Assembly: GCF_016908395.1 (NCBI RefSeq)
Contig: NZ_JAFBDU010000001.1
Location: 1,364,001 to 1,428,000, forward strand
Direction of reading: 5' to 3'
Length of the DNA: 64,000 bases
DNA from: Metabacillus crassostreae
GTDB lineage: Bacteria > Bacillota > Bacilli > Bacillales > Bacillaceae
Shown here: piece by piece, positions 19,778-28,256 of the stretch
Layout of the letters: the number at the start of each line of letters is the position of its first letter
How positions within the stretch are numbered: position 1 is the first letter of the stretch
Translations under genes and position numbers: made by a program
The notes under the pieces: generated by a model
Databases searched by the model: none
Told to the model about the DNA's origin: nothing
What the model saw: the letters and a program-made list of their open reading frames with translations, nothing else

Positions 19778-20206
19778 ATGTTTTCATCACGTGGAGATGC
19801 ACATAAGTTATATATAAAGTTTAAAAAAGCCCAAAATCAAAACCAATCATTGGATGATTTAAAAGAATTAATAGAAATTGAAGAAATAAAATCTTTTTAT
19901 AACAACCAAGAAAGTTCAACACTAGAAAAAATCTATTATCGTGTTTTAAAGGAGAAAAATGGGATGGGAATGATCCCTGTTTTCGTTTCTGCTGGTCCAT
20001 GGTTATTATTTCTGTTTTCAAAAAAGCTACAAGAAGTTTTGTTTCAAAACGGCAGTTTACCTTTCATCATTTTCATTACCTTATATTTGATCATTTTAAC
20101 TTCTAGCGTCATATTACATTTTCGTGAGAAAGCTTGGGCAGCAATTCACTCGACTATTATAAAAGACATATTAAATGATCGCAAAATGAAAAGTAGCTCT
20201 ACATAA
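19778..20206 (+). CDS. Small two-helix membrane protein, function unknown
   Basis: A 142-residue protein. The first 65 residues are charged and helical; two hydrophobic helices follow (about residues 66-84 and 92-114), then a short basic tail. ATG with GGAGG seven bases upstream. Not recognised. It is monocistronic between ykpA (divergent) and the CPBP gene (convergent). Confidence 0.65.
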   Translation: MFSSRGDAHKLYIKFKKAQNQNQSLDDLKELIEIEEIKSFYNNQESSTLEKIYYRVLKEKNGMGMIPVFVSAGPWLLFLFSKKLQEVLFQNGSLPFIIFITLYLIILTSSVILHFREKAWAAIHSTIIKDILNDRKMKSSST

Positions 20207-20211
20207 AATGG

Positions 20212-20330
20212 CGTTATTAAATAATCAGTTTTTTTGACCTACATACTTTACAGGCATTCAACTTGCAAAGATTCTCTACTACCGCAAGCGCCTGTATTGT
20301 CTCACAATCAAATAATTCACTAAAGTTACT
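20212..20330 (+). repeat. Possible heavily decayed copy of the ~185 bp element
   Basis: Contains TTTACAGGCATTCAACTTGC, CCGCAAGCGCCTGTA and a TCTCACAATCAAATAATTCAC tail segment that line up in order with the copies at 26054 and 58283, but most of the sequence has diverged. Confidence 0.4.
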
Positions 20331-20350
20331 TATGTAAGTAAAACATAAGA

Positions 20351-21244
20351 TTAAAATCTACTTTTCTCTATTTTATATTTCCTAAGAACGATAAGCATAA
20401 ATAGTAGACCAATTAAGACTGTTGTAATTGCAGATGACATCGCATTCACGTTTTTCAAAACGAATAATGAAGGAATATCCCCTACAACTGTATCTTCCAT
20501 CGTTAAGAAGATACATAAAAACATATTGTTAGCCGCATGGGCACCTATACTATATTCAGAGCTATTCGTTTTGATTGTTATGTAAGTCCAGATAAATCCC
20601 ATTGCCAAATAATCAATTGCTATCCAGATAGCTCCGTGCTCCATTTCAGGGTTCCAAAAATGTAGGCTTCCAAAAATCCCTCCAACTATTAATGTAAGAA
20701 CCACTGGATTTTTCGTCACTTTTCCGACCCATTGTAACAAAAAACCTCTAAAAAATAGTTCCTCAGATGTTGTTTGAATAGGAACCAATAATATTGATGC
20801 AAGTACTAGCCATACAAAACGAGATCCATCAAAATTATTCAACATATAATCATTTGGTGAGATAATATAATCCACTAGTGAAAATAGAGCAAACAGTAAA
20901 AAAGAAACTAAAAATCCATATAATATTTTAGACCAGTTCACTCTATTATATGGTGTAATAAAGGATATTAATTTCCTTTTGAGTATCATTCTAGCTGCTA
21001 TCCACATTCCAATAACCGTTGTAATGTTTACAATATGATATAAGTAAAAGTCAACCAGGGGATCTGTTATCACCATTTCATTTAAATTTATAAGATCTGG
21101 GTTAACATGACCAGTAATTAGCATACTTATGATGTAACATATCACACCAATGATAAACATAAATGCTAAAATTACTAATAGGGAGAGAATGTATCTCCAA
21201 TGAGTGTTTTTCCCATTTACTATCTTAATAAAATTTGGTTCCAT
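20351..21244 (-). CDS. CPBP-family (CAAX protease/Abi) membrane protein
   Basis: A 297-residue protein with about eight membrane helices and the motifs of the CPBP intramembrane metalloprotease family: SEELFFRGFLLQW (paired glutamates and arginine), FGSLHFWNP (metal-binding His) and IGAHAANNMF (final His/Asn). Family members include CAAX prenyl endopeptidases and bacteriocin self-immunity proteins. No bacteriocin gene is adjacent, so the role is open. Start ATG at 21244 with AGGAG upstream. Confidence 0.8.
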   Translation of the reverse strand: MEPNFIKIVNGKNTHWRYILSLLVILAFMFIIGVICYIISMLITGHVNPDLINLNEMVITDPLVDFYLYHIVNITTVIGMWIAARMILKRKLISFITPYNRVNWSKILYGFLVSFLLFALFSLVDYIISPNDYMLNNFDGSRFVWLVLASILLVPIQTTSEELFFRGFLLQWVGKVTKNPVVLTLIVGGIFGSLHFWNPEMEHGAIWIAIDYLAMGFIWTYITIKTNSSEYSIGAHAANNMFLCIFLTMEDTVVGDIPSLFVLKNVNAMSSAITTVLIGLLFMLIVLRKYKIEKSRF

Positions 21245-21464
21245 TTTAATTCTCCTTTTAATAGATTTACATAAACTTGTCTGATGTAAAGATCAGCATC
21301 TACTATCTGACTTAAAACAATTAGTTATATTCCTTTTAAAATAAAAATAGAACAAACACCAATTATTTTACAGATATTAACATCATATATGATTATCTCT
21401 ACTATGAAAATATTTAATTAAATTATTAAATTAAATGCACATTTTCTATTTTTTCATACAAATG

Positions 21465-21516
21465 CATGTTAATAACCCTTACCTACATGTTAAACTCCTT
21501 TTCTTACATGTTAAAC
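21465..21516 (+). promoter_or_regulatory. Three 21-bp-spaced direct repeats, likely LytT operator of cstA
   Basis: CATGTTAA occurs at 21465, 21486 and 21507, exactly 21 bases apart; the last two share ACATGTTAAAC. LytTR-domain regulators recognise short direct repeats with this two-turn spacing. The repeats end 14 bases before the putative -35 box, a normal place for an activator. LytT is encoded about 4 kb upstream. Confidence 0.6.
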
Positions 21517-21529
21517 ATAAATTAAGCTA

Positions 21530-21570
21530 TTAAACTTATAACTTTGATACCATAAATGTAAGCGTATTCA
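21530..21570 (+). promoter_or_regulatory. cstA promoter with overlapping cre site
   Basis: A weak sigma-A-like -35 (TTAAAC, 21530-21535) and -10 (ATAAAT, 21552-21557) are 16 bases apart. TGTAAGCGTATTCA at 21557-21570 matches the cre consensus at 13 of 14 positions and would cover the start point, the location expected for CcpA repression. Confidence 0.6.
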
Positions 21571-21599
21571 AGAATAAAAATACTAGGAGGTTTCCCTAT

Positions 21600-23042
21600 A
21601 TGTATACGTTTATTGGCGGAATAGTACTTCTTATAGTAGGTTATTTTATTTATGGTCGTTTTGTTGAAAAAGTATTTGGTGTGAAAGAAGCTAGACAAAC
21701 ACCAGCTATTACAAAAAGAGATAATGTAGATTACTTACCAATGGGTAAAAAACGTAATTCATTGATTCAATTACTAAATATCGCAGGTGTCGGACCGATA
21801 TTCGGACCAATTATGGGTGCATTATATGGTCCAGCTGCATTCATTTGGATTGTGATTGGCTGTATCTTTGCCGGTGCTGTTCATGATTATTTAACTGGTA
21901 TGATTTCAATACGTAACCGTGGTGCACATTTACCAGAACTAGCTGGTAAATTTCTTGGGAAAACAATGAAACATGTTGTAAACGCATTTGCCATTCTTTT
22001 GTTACTTTTAGTTGGAACCGTATTCGTTACAGCTCCTGCAAATTTACTAGCAGGAATAACTCCTGAATGGGTATCTTTCGGAGTGATTATAGCTGCTATC
22101 TTTATTTATTATGTTTTAGCAACACTACTTCCAATTGATAAAGTAATTGGTCGATTATATCCTTTCTTCGGAGCTTTACTTTTAATAAGTGCTATTGGAG
22201 TAGCTGCATCACTAATTATTACAGGCGCACCAATTCCTGAATTAACTTTGGAAAACATGCATCCTGATAAAGCACCAATTTTCCCACTATTATTTTTAAC
22301 GATTTCTTGTGGAGCTTTATCTGGTTTCCACGCTACACAAACACCGATCATTTCACGTACAACAGAAAACGAGTCACAAGGACGATTTATATTTTACGGA
22401 ATGATGATTGCAGAAGGTATTATCGCGATGATCTGGGCTGCGGCGGCTATGAGCCTTTTTGATGGATACAATGGATTAGCTGATATATTAGCTAATGGCG
22501 GTCCAGCTGCAGTTGTAAGCGAAGCATCTACTGCCATGTTAGGAGCTATCGGAGGAACTTTAGCGGTTCTTGGAGTCATTGTACTACCTATCACTTCTGG
22601 AGATACTGCATTTAGAAGTGCTCGTATGATTATTGCTGATTATTTAAACATTTCACAATCAAAAATTGTTAGCCGATTATGGATTGCTATTCCTTTATTC
22701 GTAATTTCCTTTGCTTTAACTAAGATTGATTTCACATTATTATGGAGATATTTTTCATGGGCAAATCAGTCGACAGCTGTTATCGCATTATGGGTTGGTG
22801 CTATGTACTTATTTATCGCCAAGAAAAATTATTGGATTGCAATGATTCCAGGAATCTTTATGACAATGGCAACATCAACTTATATTCTAAACGCAGCAAT
22901 AGGATTTGGCTTACCACTAAACATTTCTTATATTGGCGCAAGTATGATAACTGTTGTTATCATCGCCTTATTTTACAAAGCTGCAATTAAATCCAGATCA
23001 CAATCCTTCCAACTTGATGATGATCTAACTAATGTTGCTTAA
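21600..23042 (+). CDS. cstA: CstA-family transporter (probable pyruvate or peptide uptake)
   Basis: A 480-residue protein with about 14 hydrophobic helices and the CstA signature: the N-terminal GRFVEKVFGV and TPA segment, then NIAGVGPIFGPIMGALYGP region, HDYLTGMISIRNRG, and GFHATQTPIISRTTENE and GDTAFRSARMIIADYL in the core (quoted in part). It is the short form, without the roughly 100-residue C-terminal extension of E. coli CstA. CstA and its paralogue BtsT of E. coli import pyruvate, and BtsT is controlled by a LytS/LytTR pair. That agrees with the repeats and cre upstream of this gene. Start ATG with AGGAGG ten bases upstream. Confidence 0.88.
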   Translation: MYTFIGGIVLLIVGYFIYGRFVEKVFGVKEARQTPAITKRDNVDYLPMGKKRNSLIQLLNIAGVGPIFGPIMGALYGPAAFIWIVIGCIFAGAVHDYLTGMISIRNRGAHLPELAGKFLGKTMKHVVNAFAILLLLLVGTVFVTAPANLLAGITPEWVSFGVIIAAIFIYYVLATLLPIDKVIGRLYPFFGALLLISAIGVAASLIITGAPIPELTLENMHPDKAPIFPLLFLTISCGALSGFHATQTPIISRTTENESQGRFIFYGMMIAEGIIAMIWAAAAMSLFDGYNGLADILANGGPAAVVSEASTAMLGAIGGTLAVLGVIVLPITSGDTAFRSARMIIADYLNISQSKIVSRLWIAIPLFVISFALTKIDFTLLWRYFSWANQSTAVIALWVGAMYLFIAKKNYWIAMIPGIFMTMATSTYILNAAIGFGLPLNISYIGASMITVVIIALFYKAAIKSRSQSFQLDDDLTNVA

Positions 23043-23058
23043 ATAAAGATCATAGATA

Positions 23059-23106
23059 AAAAAGTCTGCACATTAATTAAGTTTCTGTTAATGTGCAGAC
23101 TTTTTC
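23059..23106 (+). terminator. Terminator of cstA
   Basis: AAAGTCTGCACATTAA pairs with TTAATGTGCAGACTTT, followed by TTTCT. Confidence 0.9.
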
Positions 23107-23249
23107 TAATGATTAGGCTCTTTTGCAGGGGATCTGGTAATGGAAATCAACAACAAAGATATAACTAAATCAATTATTAAAACGATTCACTTGCAACAAC
23201 TATTGATGGATATGATAAAATAAGCTATCTACTTATAAAGGAGTACAGC

Positions 23250-23510
23250 ATGAAATTACAAACATTAATCGAATATTGCTTATTAATATTCTTCTCAGGT
23301 ATTTATTTTGCATTTCTAGGGTTTCAATCGAACGGGATTACTTTCATAGTTGGTGTTATTTTCATCTATATCGTGATCACATTATCAACTAAAAGGATTT
23401 TACCTCGATATGGAATCGTAGATAAAAAAACATCTATTTTGCTAAGTGTTAGTTCTATATTAGGAACTATTTTTATTACCATGTTTATTTTAACGATATT
23501 AGCAACGTAA
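23250..23510 (+). CDS. Small three-helix membrane protein, function unknown
   Basis: An 86-residue hydrophobic protein with three predicted helices (about residues 8-24, 28-46 and 60-84). ATG with AAAGGAG at good spacing. Not recognised. It lies alone between the cstA terminator and a convergent lipoprotein gene. Confidence 0.6.
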   Translation: MKLQTLIEYCLLIFFSGIYFAFLGFQSNGITFIVGVIFIYIVITLSTKRILPRYGIVDKKTSILLSVSSILGTIFITMFILTILAT

Positions 23511-23527
23511 TCACTGCTTTTATCATG

Positions 23528-24466
23528 TTACATCGGTGGTTTCGTGTCCTTTGTTTTTTTTCGTTTTTTAATCGTTATTAAGGCAATCGTAAGGAGACCA
23601 CCTAAAACAAGTAAAACAGGCAAGCTACCTACAATGAATATCGTAAAAGCAGAAACTATATTTAAAAGAAAATTAACGCTATCCATAAACTGTTTTTTGG
23701 TTTTATCCCAAGTGTTTAACTCTTTATTATCCAAAGTCGGTATATTCACTTTGTCTTCTATTACATGTAACGTTACAGTTGCTAAATTCACTTTATTTTT
23801 CAAAAAATTCATTCTTCCTTTAATTTGCTCAATCTCTTCTTGAACTGCTGATAAATCATTTGAGATTTTTAATAATTCTTCTGTTTTTTCTGCTTTCTCC
23901 ATAAAATCTAGTAGACGTTTTTCCACAACTTCTTTTGATTTCAACCTTGATTCAAGATCAACATACTCCTCTGTTACATCTTGACCTGAAATTGACTTAT
24001 TAACTACTTTAGTACTTCCTGTCTCAACTGAGTTTAGAAAATCACGGAATTTTTCTTGGGGTATGCGAACAGTGATTGTTCCTTCTACTGATTTACCTTC
24101 TTCTACAGTATATGAGTTCGATTCAACGATATAGCCATTTTGAATTTCTAGTTGTTTTTGTATAAAAGTTAGTGTTTCTTCATAGCTTGAAACTTGAATA
24201 GAAAGGTCAGCTGTATAAATAACCATTCTCTCATAAGATCCGTCATCTTGATTAGAAGACGTCATGTTTTCTTCTTTAATAACCTCTTGTTCAGAAACCT
24301 CATCAGAATTTTCCTGTATTTTTTCTTCTGTCATTTCTTGAGATGAGTTATCTAAACTTCCACTGCTAGATTTATCCATCTGACTTTCCTCAGTTGAGCT
24401 ACTACTACACCCGGTAACACTAATAATGACTAGAAATAGTAAGATAATGTACAGAACCTTCCTCAT
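23528..24466 (-). CDS. DUF4349 lipoprotein
   Basis: A 312-residue membrane-anchored protein. The lipobox ISVTGC places the lipidated Cys at residue 20, then a Ser/Glu-rich linker to about 75. The DUF4349 domain (about 78-265) includes a long coiled-coil segment (about 190-235), and a C-terminal transmembrane helix (about 275-300) with a Lys-rich tail ends it. Lipid anchor plus C-terminal helix would fix both ends in the membrane with the domain outside. The molecular function of DUF4349 is unknown. ATG with AAGGAAG upstream; monocistronic. Confidence 0.85.
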   Translation of the reverse strand: MRKVLYIILLFLVIISVTGCSSSSTEESQMDKSSSGSLDNSSQEMTEEKIQENSDEVSEQEVIKEENMTSSNQDDGSYERMVIYTADLSIQVSSYEETLTFIQKQLEIQNGYIVESNSYTVEEGKSVEGTITVRIPQEKFRDFLNSVETGSTKVVNKSISGQDVTEEYVDLESRLKSKEVVEKRLLDFMEKAEKTEELLKISNDLSAVQEEIEQIKGRMNFLKNKVNLATVTLHVIEDKVNIPTLDNKELNTWDKTKKQFMDSVNFLLNIVSAFTIFIVGSLPVLLVLGGLLTIALITIKKRKKTKDTKPPM

Positions 24467-24550
24467 TTCGACACTTCCTTTTAAAGTAGTTAATCTTAAC
24501 TCATTAGTCGTATTATTTGAGGAAATGTTACAAAAAGATTACATAAAATA

Positions 24551-24600
24551 AAAACTAAAAAAGCCGGGTTTCACAATTTTATTAAATGTGAAATCCAGCT
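24551..24600 (-). terminator. Terminator of sipT
   Basis: On the minus strand AGCTGGATTTCACA pairs with TGTGAAACCCGGCT, followed by TTTTTTAGTTTTTA. Confidence 0.88.
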
Positions 24601-24615
24601 AGTACTGTTACTGAT

Positions 24616-25176
24616 TTATTCTGTCTTACTTAAATGATCAAAAGGAAAGAAGATAAATTCTGACTTTCCAAGTATCCGTTCTTTCTCAATTAAACCTAAG
24701 CCATTTCTACTATCCATACTATTTAAACGATTATCACCCATTACAAAATAACTTCCCTCTGGTACTTCGATCTCGTCAAAATCACTTGTTAACATCATAC
24801 CCATTTGCTCTGCTTCTGTTTCATTACCTTCTAAGTAAGGCTCCGTTATTTCCTGTCCATTTACATAGACTTTACCCTGTTCAGCTGTTATTTTATCACC
24901 AGGTAACCCAATAATCCTTTTTACATAGCGAATTTTTTCTTCTTTGCCTTCAATAATGACTATGTCACCTTTTTCAATTTCTCCGATAAACTTTAATGTT
25001 TTATTCACAAATAGACGATCTCCGTCTTTTAACGTTGGGTCCATTGAAGATCCTTCTACCAAATATGGTTCAAATAAAAAGAAGCGGATAATCATCGCCA
25101 ACCCAACAGCTAGTACTATTGCTTTCGTCCATTCCCATATCTTTGTTTTCGATGATTCTGTTTCGGTTTGCGACAT
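24616..25176 (-). CDS. sipT: Type I signal peptidase
   Basis: A 186-residue membrane peptidase that removes signal peptides from exported pre-proteins. It has one N-terminal membrane helix (about residues 14-33), the nucleophile Ser44 in EGSSMDPTL, the general base Lys86 in YVKRIIGLPGD and the box E motif GDNRLNSMDSR. This is the SipS/SipT class of Bacillus. I use sipT because it lies downstream of fruA as in B. subtilis; sequence alone does not separate SipT from SipS. ATG with AGGAGG-like AGGAGGAT upstream. Confidence 0.92.
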   Translation of the reverse strand: MSQTETESSKTKIWEWTKAIVLAVGLAMIIRFFLFEPYLVEGSSMDPTLKDGDRLFVNKTLKFIGEIEKGDIVIIEGKEEKIRYVKRIIGLPGDKITAEQGKVYVNGQEITEPYLEGNETEAEQMGMMLTSDFDEIEVPEGSYFVMGDNRLNSMDSRNGLGLIEKERILGKSEFIFFPFDHLSKTE

Positions 25177-25399
25177 AAAAATCCTCCTATATAAGCTCTT
25201 TTACCATTATACTTTATTACCAATTTATTTGCTAAAAAATTAAAAAATCCTTTATTTTTTCAGATGAATTTCTCTTAAATTGGAAAAACAGTAAGTTTAA
25301 TTATAATGAAATTGTAAATTAAGACTATAAAAGTGACAAAACTTAATTCTCTGTCTTCGTATATACTCACAACTTGTTTACTATTATAAAATGAGAACA
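25177..25399. other. Intergenic, sipT promoter region
   Basis: AT-rich spacer of about 220 bases between sipT and the ohr terminator. I see no ORF or regulatory motif that I can name. Confidence 0.5.
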
Positions 25400-25449
25400 C
25401 AAAAGAGACCAGAAACAAAAGGCCCCATGTTAGCCTTTAATTTCTGATC
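25400..25449 (-). terminator. Probable terminator of ohr
   Basis: On the minus strand AGAAATTAAAGGC pairs imperfectly with GCCTTTTGTTTCT, followed by GGTCTCTTTT. It is weaker than the neighbouring terminators and lies 75 bases after the stop. Confidence 0.6.
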
Positions 25450-25526
25450 AATTAATTTATTATGCAACTAGTTTATGCAAACGTTGTATGTAAATCCTCT
25501 AAACCTTATGAGTAGCAAAGTTTATT

Positions 25527-25952
25527 TTAAGATACAACCTCAAGAGTTACATCAATATTTCCTTTTGTTGCTTTTGAATATGGGCAAAAATCATGTGCTT
25601 TTTTTACAAGCTCTTCTAATTGAGATTTTTCAATTCCTGTACCTTTAATTTGCAAAGATACACCTAATTTAAATCCTTGATCTGCTTCATCTTTTATTAG
25701 ACTGACATTAGCAGTAACCTCCGAATCAAAATTCGCCTTTTCTTTTTTAGCTATTAATTGTAAAGCTCCATCAAAACACGCTGCATAACCTGATGCAAAA
25801 AGCTGTTCAGGGTTTGTTGCCTCAGGTATTTCTTTCGCTCTTGGAGATCCAGGCATTGCAAGTTTCACATTAATATTTCCGTCAGAAGATTCTACTCTTC
25901 CTTCTCTTCCTCCAACAGCTTTTGCAGTAGATGTAAATAGTACGTTTGACAT
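25527..25952 (-). CDS. Organic hydroperoxide resistance protein (Ohr, OsmC family)
   Basis: A 141-residue thiol peroxidase that reduces organic and lipid hydroperoxides, acting as a dimer in the cytoplasm. The two catalytic cysteines are Cys59 (SGYAACFDGAL) and Cys123 (HDFCPYSKAT), with GGREGRV near the start containing the conserved Arg. B. subtilis has OhrA (OhrR-controlled) and OhrB (sigma-B-controlled). Here no ohrR gene or OhrR operator is adjacent, so I do not choose between them. ATG with AAAGGAAT upstream. Confidence 0.92.
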   Translation of the reverse strand: MSNVLFTSTAKAVGGREGRVESSDGNINVKLAMPGSPRAKEIPEATNPEQLFASGYAACFDGALQLIAKKEKANFDSEVTANVSLIKDEADQGFKLGVSLQIKGTGIEKSQLEELVKKAHDFCPYSKATKGNIDVTLEVVS

Positions 25953-26053
25953 TCATAATCATTCCTTTCACTATTATATTAGAAATGGATTACTTATCGC
26001 TAAATACTATAAAAATTAGCACCTGAAGAATAAATGGCAATCTTTTCTTTATA

Positions 26054-26237
26054 GGCTCTGTAAAACTTTGTTGTTGATTTCCGTTACAGGCATTCGCTTT
26101 CCTCGGACAGTCCGAGAGCCTCCTCGGCGCAAGCGCGTGTGTGGTCTCCCTTTGACACGCTTCTCTAAGCAGGAGTCTCATGCCTTGCACTCCAATCAAC
26201 AATGTGCTAAAAATCAACATTAACCTTTAACATAGCC
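26054..26237 (+). repeat. ~185 bp element with terminal inverted repeats (intact)
   Basis: The left end GGCTCTGTAAAA and right end TTTAACATAGCC form a terminal inverted repeat; inside lie a second inverted pair (CTTTGTTGTTGATT / AATCAACAA) and a GC-rich core with TCCTCGGCGCAAGCGC. It is nearly the same as 58283-58467 along its whole length. It lies in the 440-base gap between ohr and fruA. A small open frame crosses it but is not a gene. Confidence 0.88.
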
Positions 26238-26340
26238 TCTTTATAAATAGTATCATTTTTACGATAAGCATACAGAACCAAGAAAAGATCTCTAAATTTG
26301 TATCACTATTAAAATTTACCCTCTTTCAAGAAATTTAAAC

Positions 26341-26388
26341 AAAAAAGCTGAAAGATTCGAAGTACATTCGTCTCTTATCAGCTTTTAT
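26341..26388 (-). terminator. Terminator of the fruKA operon
   Basis: On the minus strand AAAAGCTGATAAGA pairs with TCTTTCAGCTTTT, followed by TTTTGTTT. Confidence 0.85.
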
Positions 26389-26393
26389 TTTCA

Positions 26394-28256
26394 TTATTCA
26401 GTAACTGGCTTTTTTAATAGACCAAGCATGATTGCAGTTATAACCGCACCAATTAAAATAGCTAGCAAATAAAGCAACGGATTTCCTTCTACTAACGGGA
26501 TAACAAATGCACCACCGTGTGGAGCACGTAATCCGTTTCCAAAAAACATCGCTAAAGCTCCTGCTACAGCAGAACCAGTTATGACTGATGGAATAACACG
26601 TGCCGGATCAGCAGCTGCAAATGGAATCGCGCCCTCTGTAATAAAAGATGCACCCATCACATAACAAGTGATTCCAGCTTCACGTTCACGTTTTGTGAAT
26701 TTGTTACGGAAAATAGTTGTTGCTAAGGCAATCCCAAGTGGTGGTACCATTCCACCTGCCATTACAGCAGCATGTGGAGCAAAATTACCAGCATCAATCA
26801 TTGCGATACCAAATGTAAATGCAGCTTTATTGATTGGACCACCCATATCGATGGCCATCATCCCGCCTAGTATAAGACCTAAAAGAACTAAATTACCAGT
26901 TCCTAAATTACCTAAGAAATTACTAATTGAAACATTTAATGCACTTACAGGTTGATTAACAACAAAGAACATGATCATACCTACAGCGAAAATACTTAAT
27001 ACAGGGTAAAGTAATACGGGTTTAATTCCTTCTAAAGATGCAGGCATTCCTGCTAAAAGCTTTTTCAATAATACGACAATATAACCTGCTAAGAATCCTG
27101 CGATTAACCCACCTAAAAATCCTGCTCCACCTTGTGCTGCCATAAATCCACCGACCATACCTGGTGCTAACCCTGGTCGATCTGCAATACTTAATGCAAT
27201 GAATCCAGCTAATACAGGTATCATTAATCCAAATGCATTTCCACCACCGATCGTACTTAAAGCTTCAGCAAATCTGTTGTATGATTCGTGATTAGGATCG
27301 GCAGCGTGTATACCAAACATAAATGATAAAGCAATTAATATCCCGCCACCTACAACAAATGGTAGCATATTTGAAACACCGTTCATGAGATGTTTATAAA
27401 ACCCTGTTCTTTGGTTACTACTTTCTTCTGTCTTGTTTTCTCCACCACTACCCTGGTAAATTGGAGCATCTTGTTTGACTGCACGCTCTAGTAATTCTTT
27501 GGGCTTTCTAATCCCATCAGCAACAGGAACAATGATCACGTGTTTTCCTTTAAAGCGATCCATATCCACCTGCTTATCAGCAGCAACAATAATTGCTGTT
27601 GCTTCTTTTATATCACCTGAAGTTAAAACATTTTTTGCTCCACCAGATCCATTTGTTTCAACCTTTATTGATAAGTTCATATTTTTGGCATGTTCTTTTA
27701 AAGAATCTGCTGCCATATACGTATGTGCAATACCTGTTGGACATGCTGTAACTGCTAGAATTTTACCAGAACGAGATTCAGTTAGTTCTTCTGTTTTATC
27801 TTCAACATCATATTCATCGATAATAGATAAAATATCATTTTCAGTTTTAGCTGATAATAGCTTTTCTCTTACTTCTTGTTTCATTAAGATTGTGGACAGT
27901 TTTGATAATGCTTCTAAATGAGTATTATTAGCACCTTCAGTCGCAGCAATCATAAAGAATAAATGGCTAGGTTGACCATCAAATGCTTCATAATCTACTC
28001 CTTTTGTAGAACGACCAAAAGCAATTGCTGGTGTTTTTACTGCATTGGTTTTAGCGTGAGGTATTGCAATACCATCACCAATTCCTGTAGTACTTTGTTT
28101 TTCTCGATCTAATACTGCACGCTCATAAGCTGCTTTATTTGATAACTTACCAGCCTTATCTAATACATTAACTAATTCCCCTACTACATTTTCCTTTGTT
28201 GTTGATTGGATATTCAATTTCATTGTGTCTTTTGTTAATAATTCTGTTATTCTCAT
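26394..28256 (-). CDS. fruA: Fructose-specific PTS enzyme IIABC
   Basis: A 620-residue phosphotransferase permease that imports fructose and phosphorylates it to fructose 1-phosphate. Domains run EIIA (1-150, phospho-His67 in GIAIPHAKT), EIIB (about 163-265, phospho-Cys172 in VTACPTGIAHTY) and EIIC (about 285-615, with many membrane helices). HPr donates phosphate to His67. It overlaps fruK by four bases, so the two are translationally coupled. The cre site and the remains of fruR lie upstream of the operon. Confidence 0.95.
   Translation of the reverse strand: MRITELLTKDTMKLNIQSTTKENVVGELVNVLDKAGKLSNKAAYERAVLDREKQSTTGIGDGIAIPHAKTNAVKTPAIAFGRSTKGVDYEAFDGQPSHLFFMIAATEGANNTHLEALSKLSTILMKQEVREKLLSAKTENDILSIIDEYDVEDKTEELTESRSGKILAVTACPTGIAHTYMAADSLKEHAKNMNLSIKVETNGSGGAKNVLTSGDIKEATAIIVAADKQVDMDRFKGKHVIIVPVADGIRKPKELLERAVKQDAPIYQGSGGENKTEESSNQRTGFYKHLMNGVSNMLPFVVGGGILIALSFMFGIHAADPNHESYNRFAEALSTIGGGNAFGLMIPVLAGFIALSIADRPGLAPGMVGGFMAAQGGAGFLGGLIAGFLAGYIVVLLKKLLAGMPASLEGIKPVLLYPVLSIFAVGMIMFFVVNQPVSALNVSISNFLGNLGTGNLVLLGLILGGMMAIDMGGPINKAAFTFGIAMIDAGNFAPHAAVMAGGMVPPLGIALATTIFRNKFTKREREAGITCYVMGASFITEGAIPFAAADPARVIPSVITGSAVAGALAMFFGNGLRAPHGGAFVIPLVEGNPLLYLLAILIGAVITAIMLGLLKKPVTE

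Noticed and set aside
25990-26220. 76-codon open frame on the minus strand
   Set aside because: It lies inside the ~185 bp non-coding repeat element, lacks a ribosome binding site and is Arg/Cys-rich in a way typical of chance frames in GC-rich DNA.
27475-27921. 148-codon plus-strand frame opposite fruA
   Set aside because: Antisense shadow of fruA; the composition mirrors fruA codons and there is no start signal.
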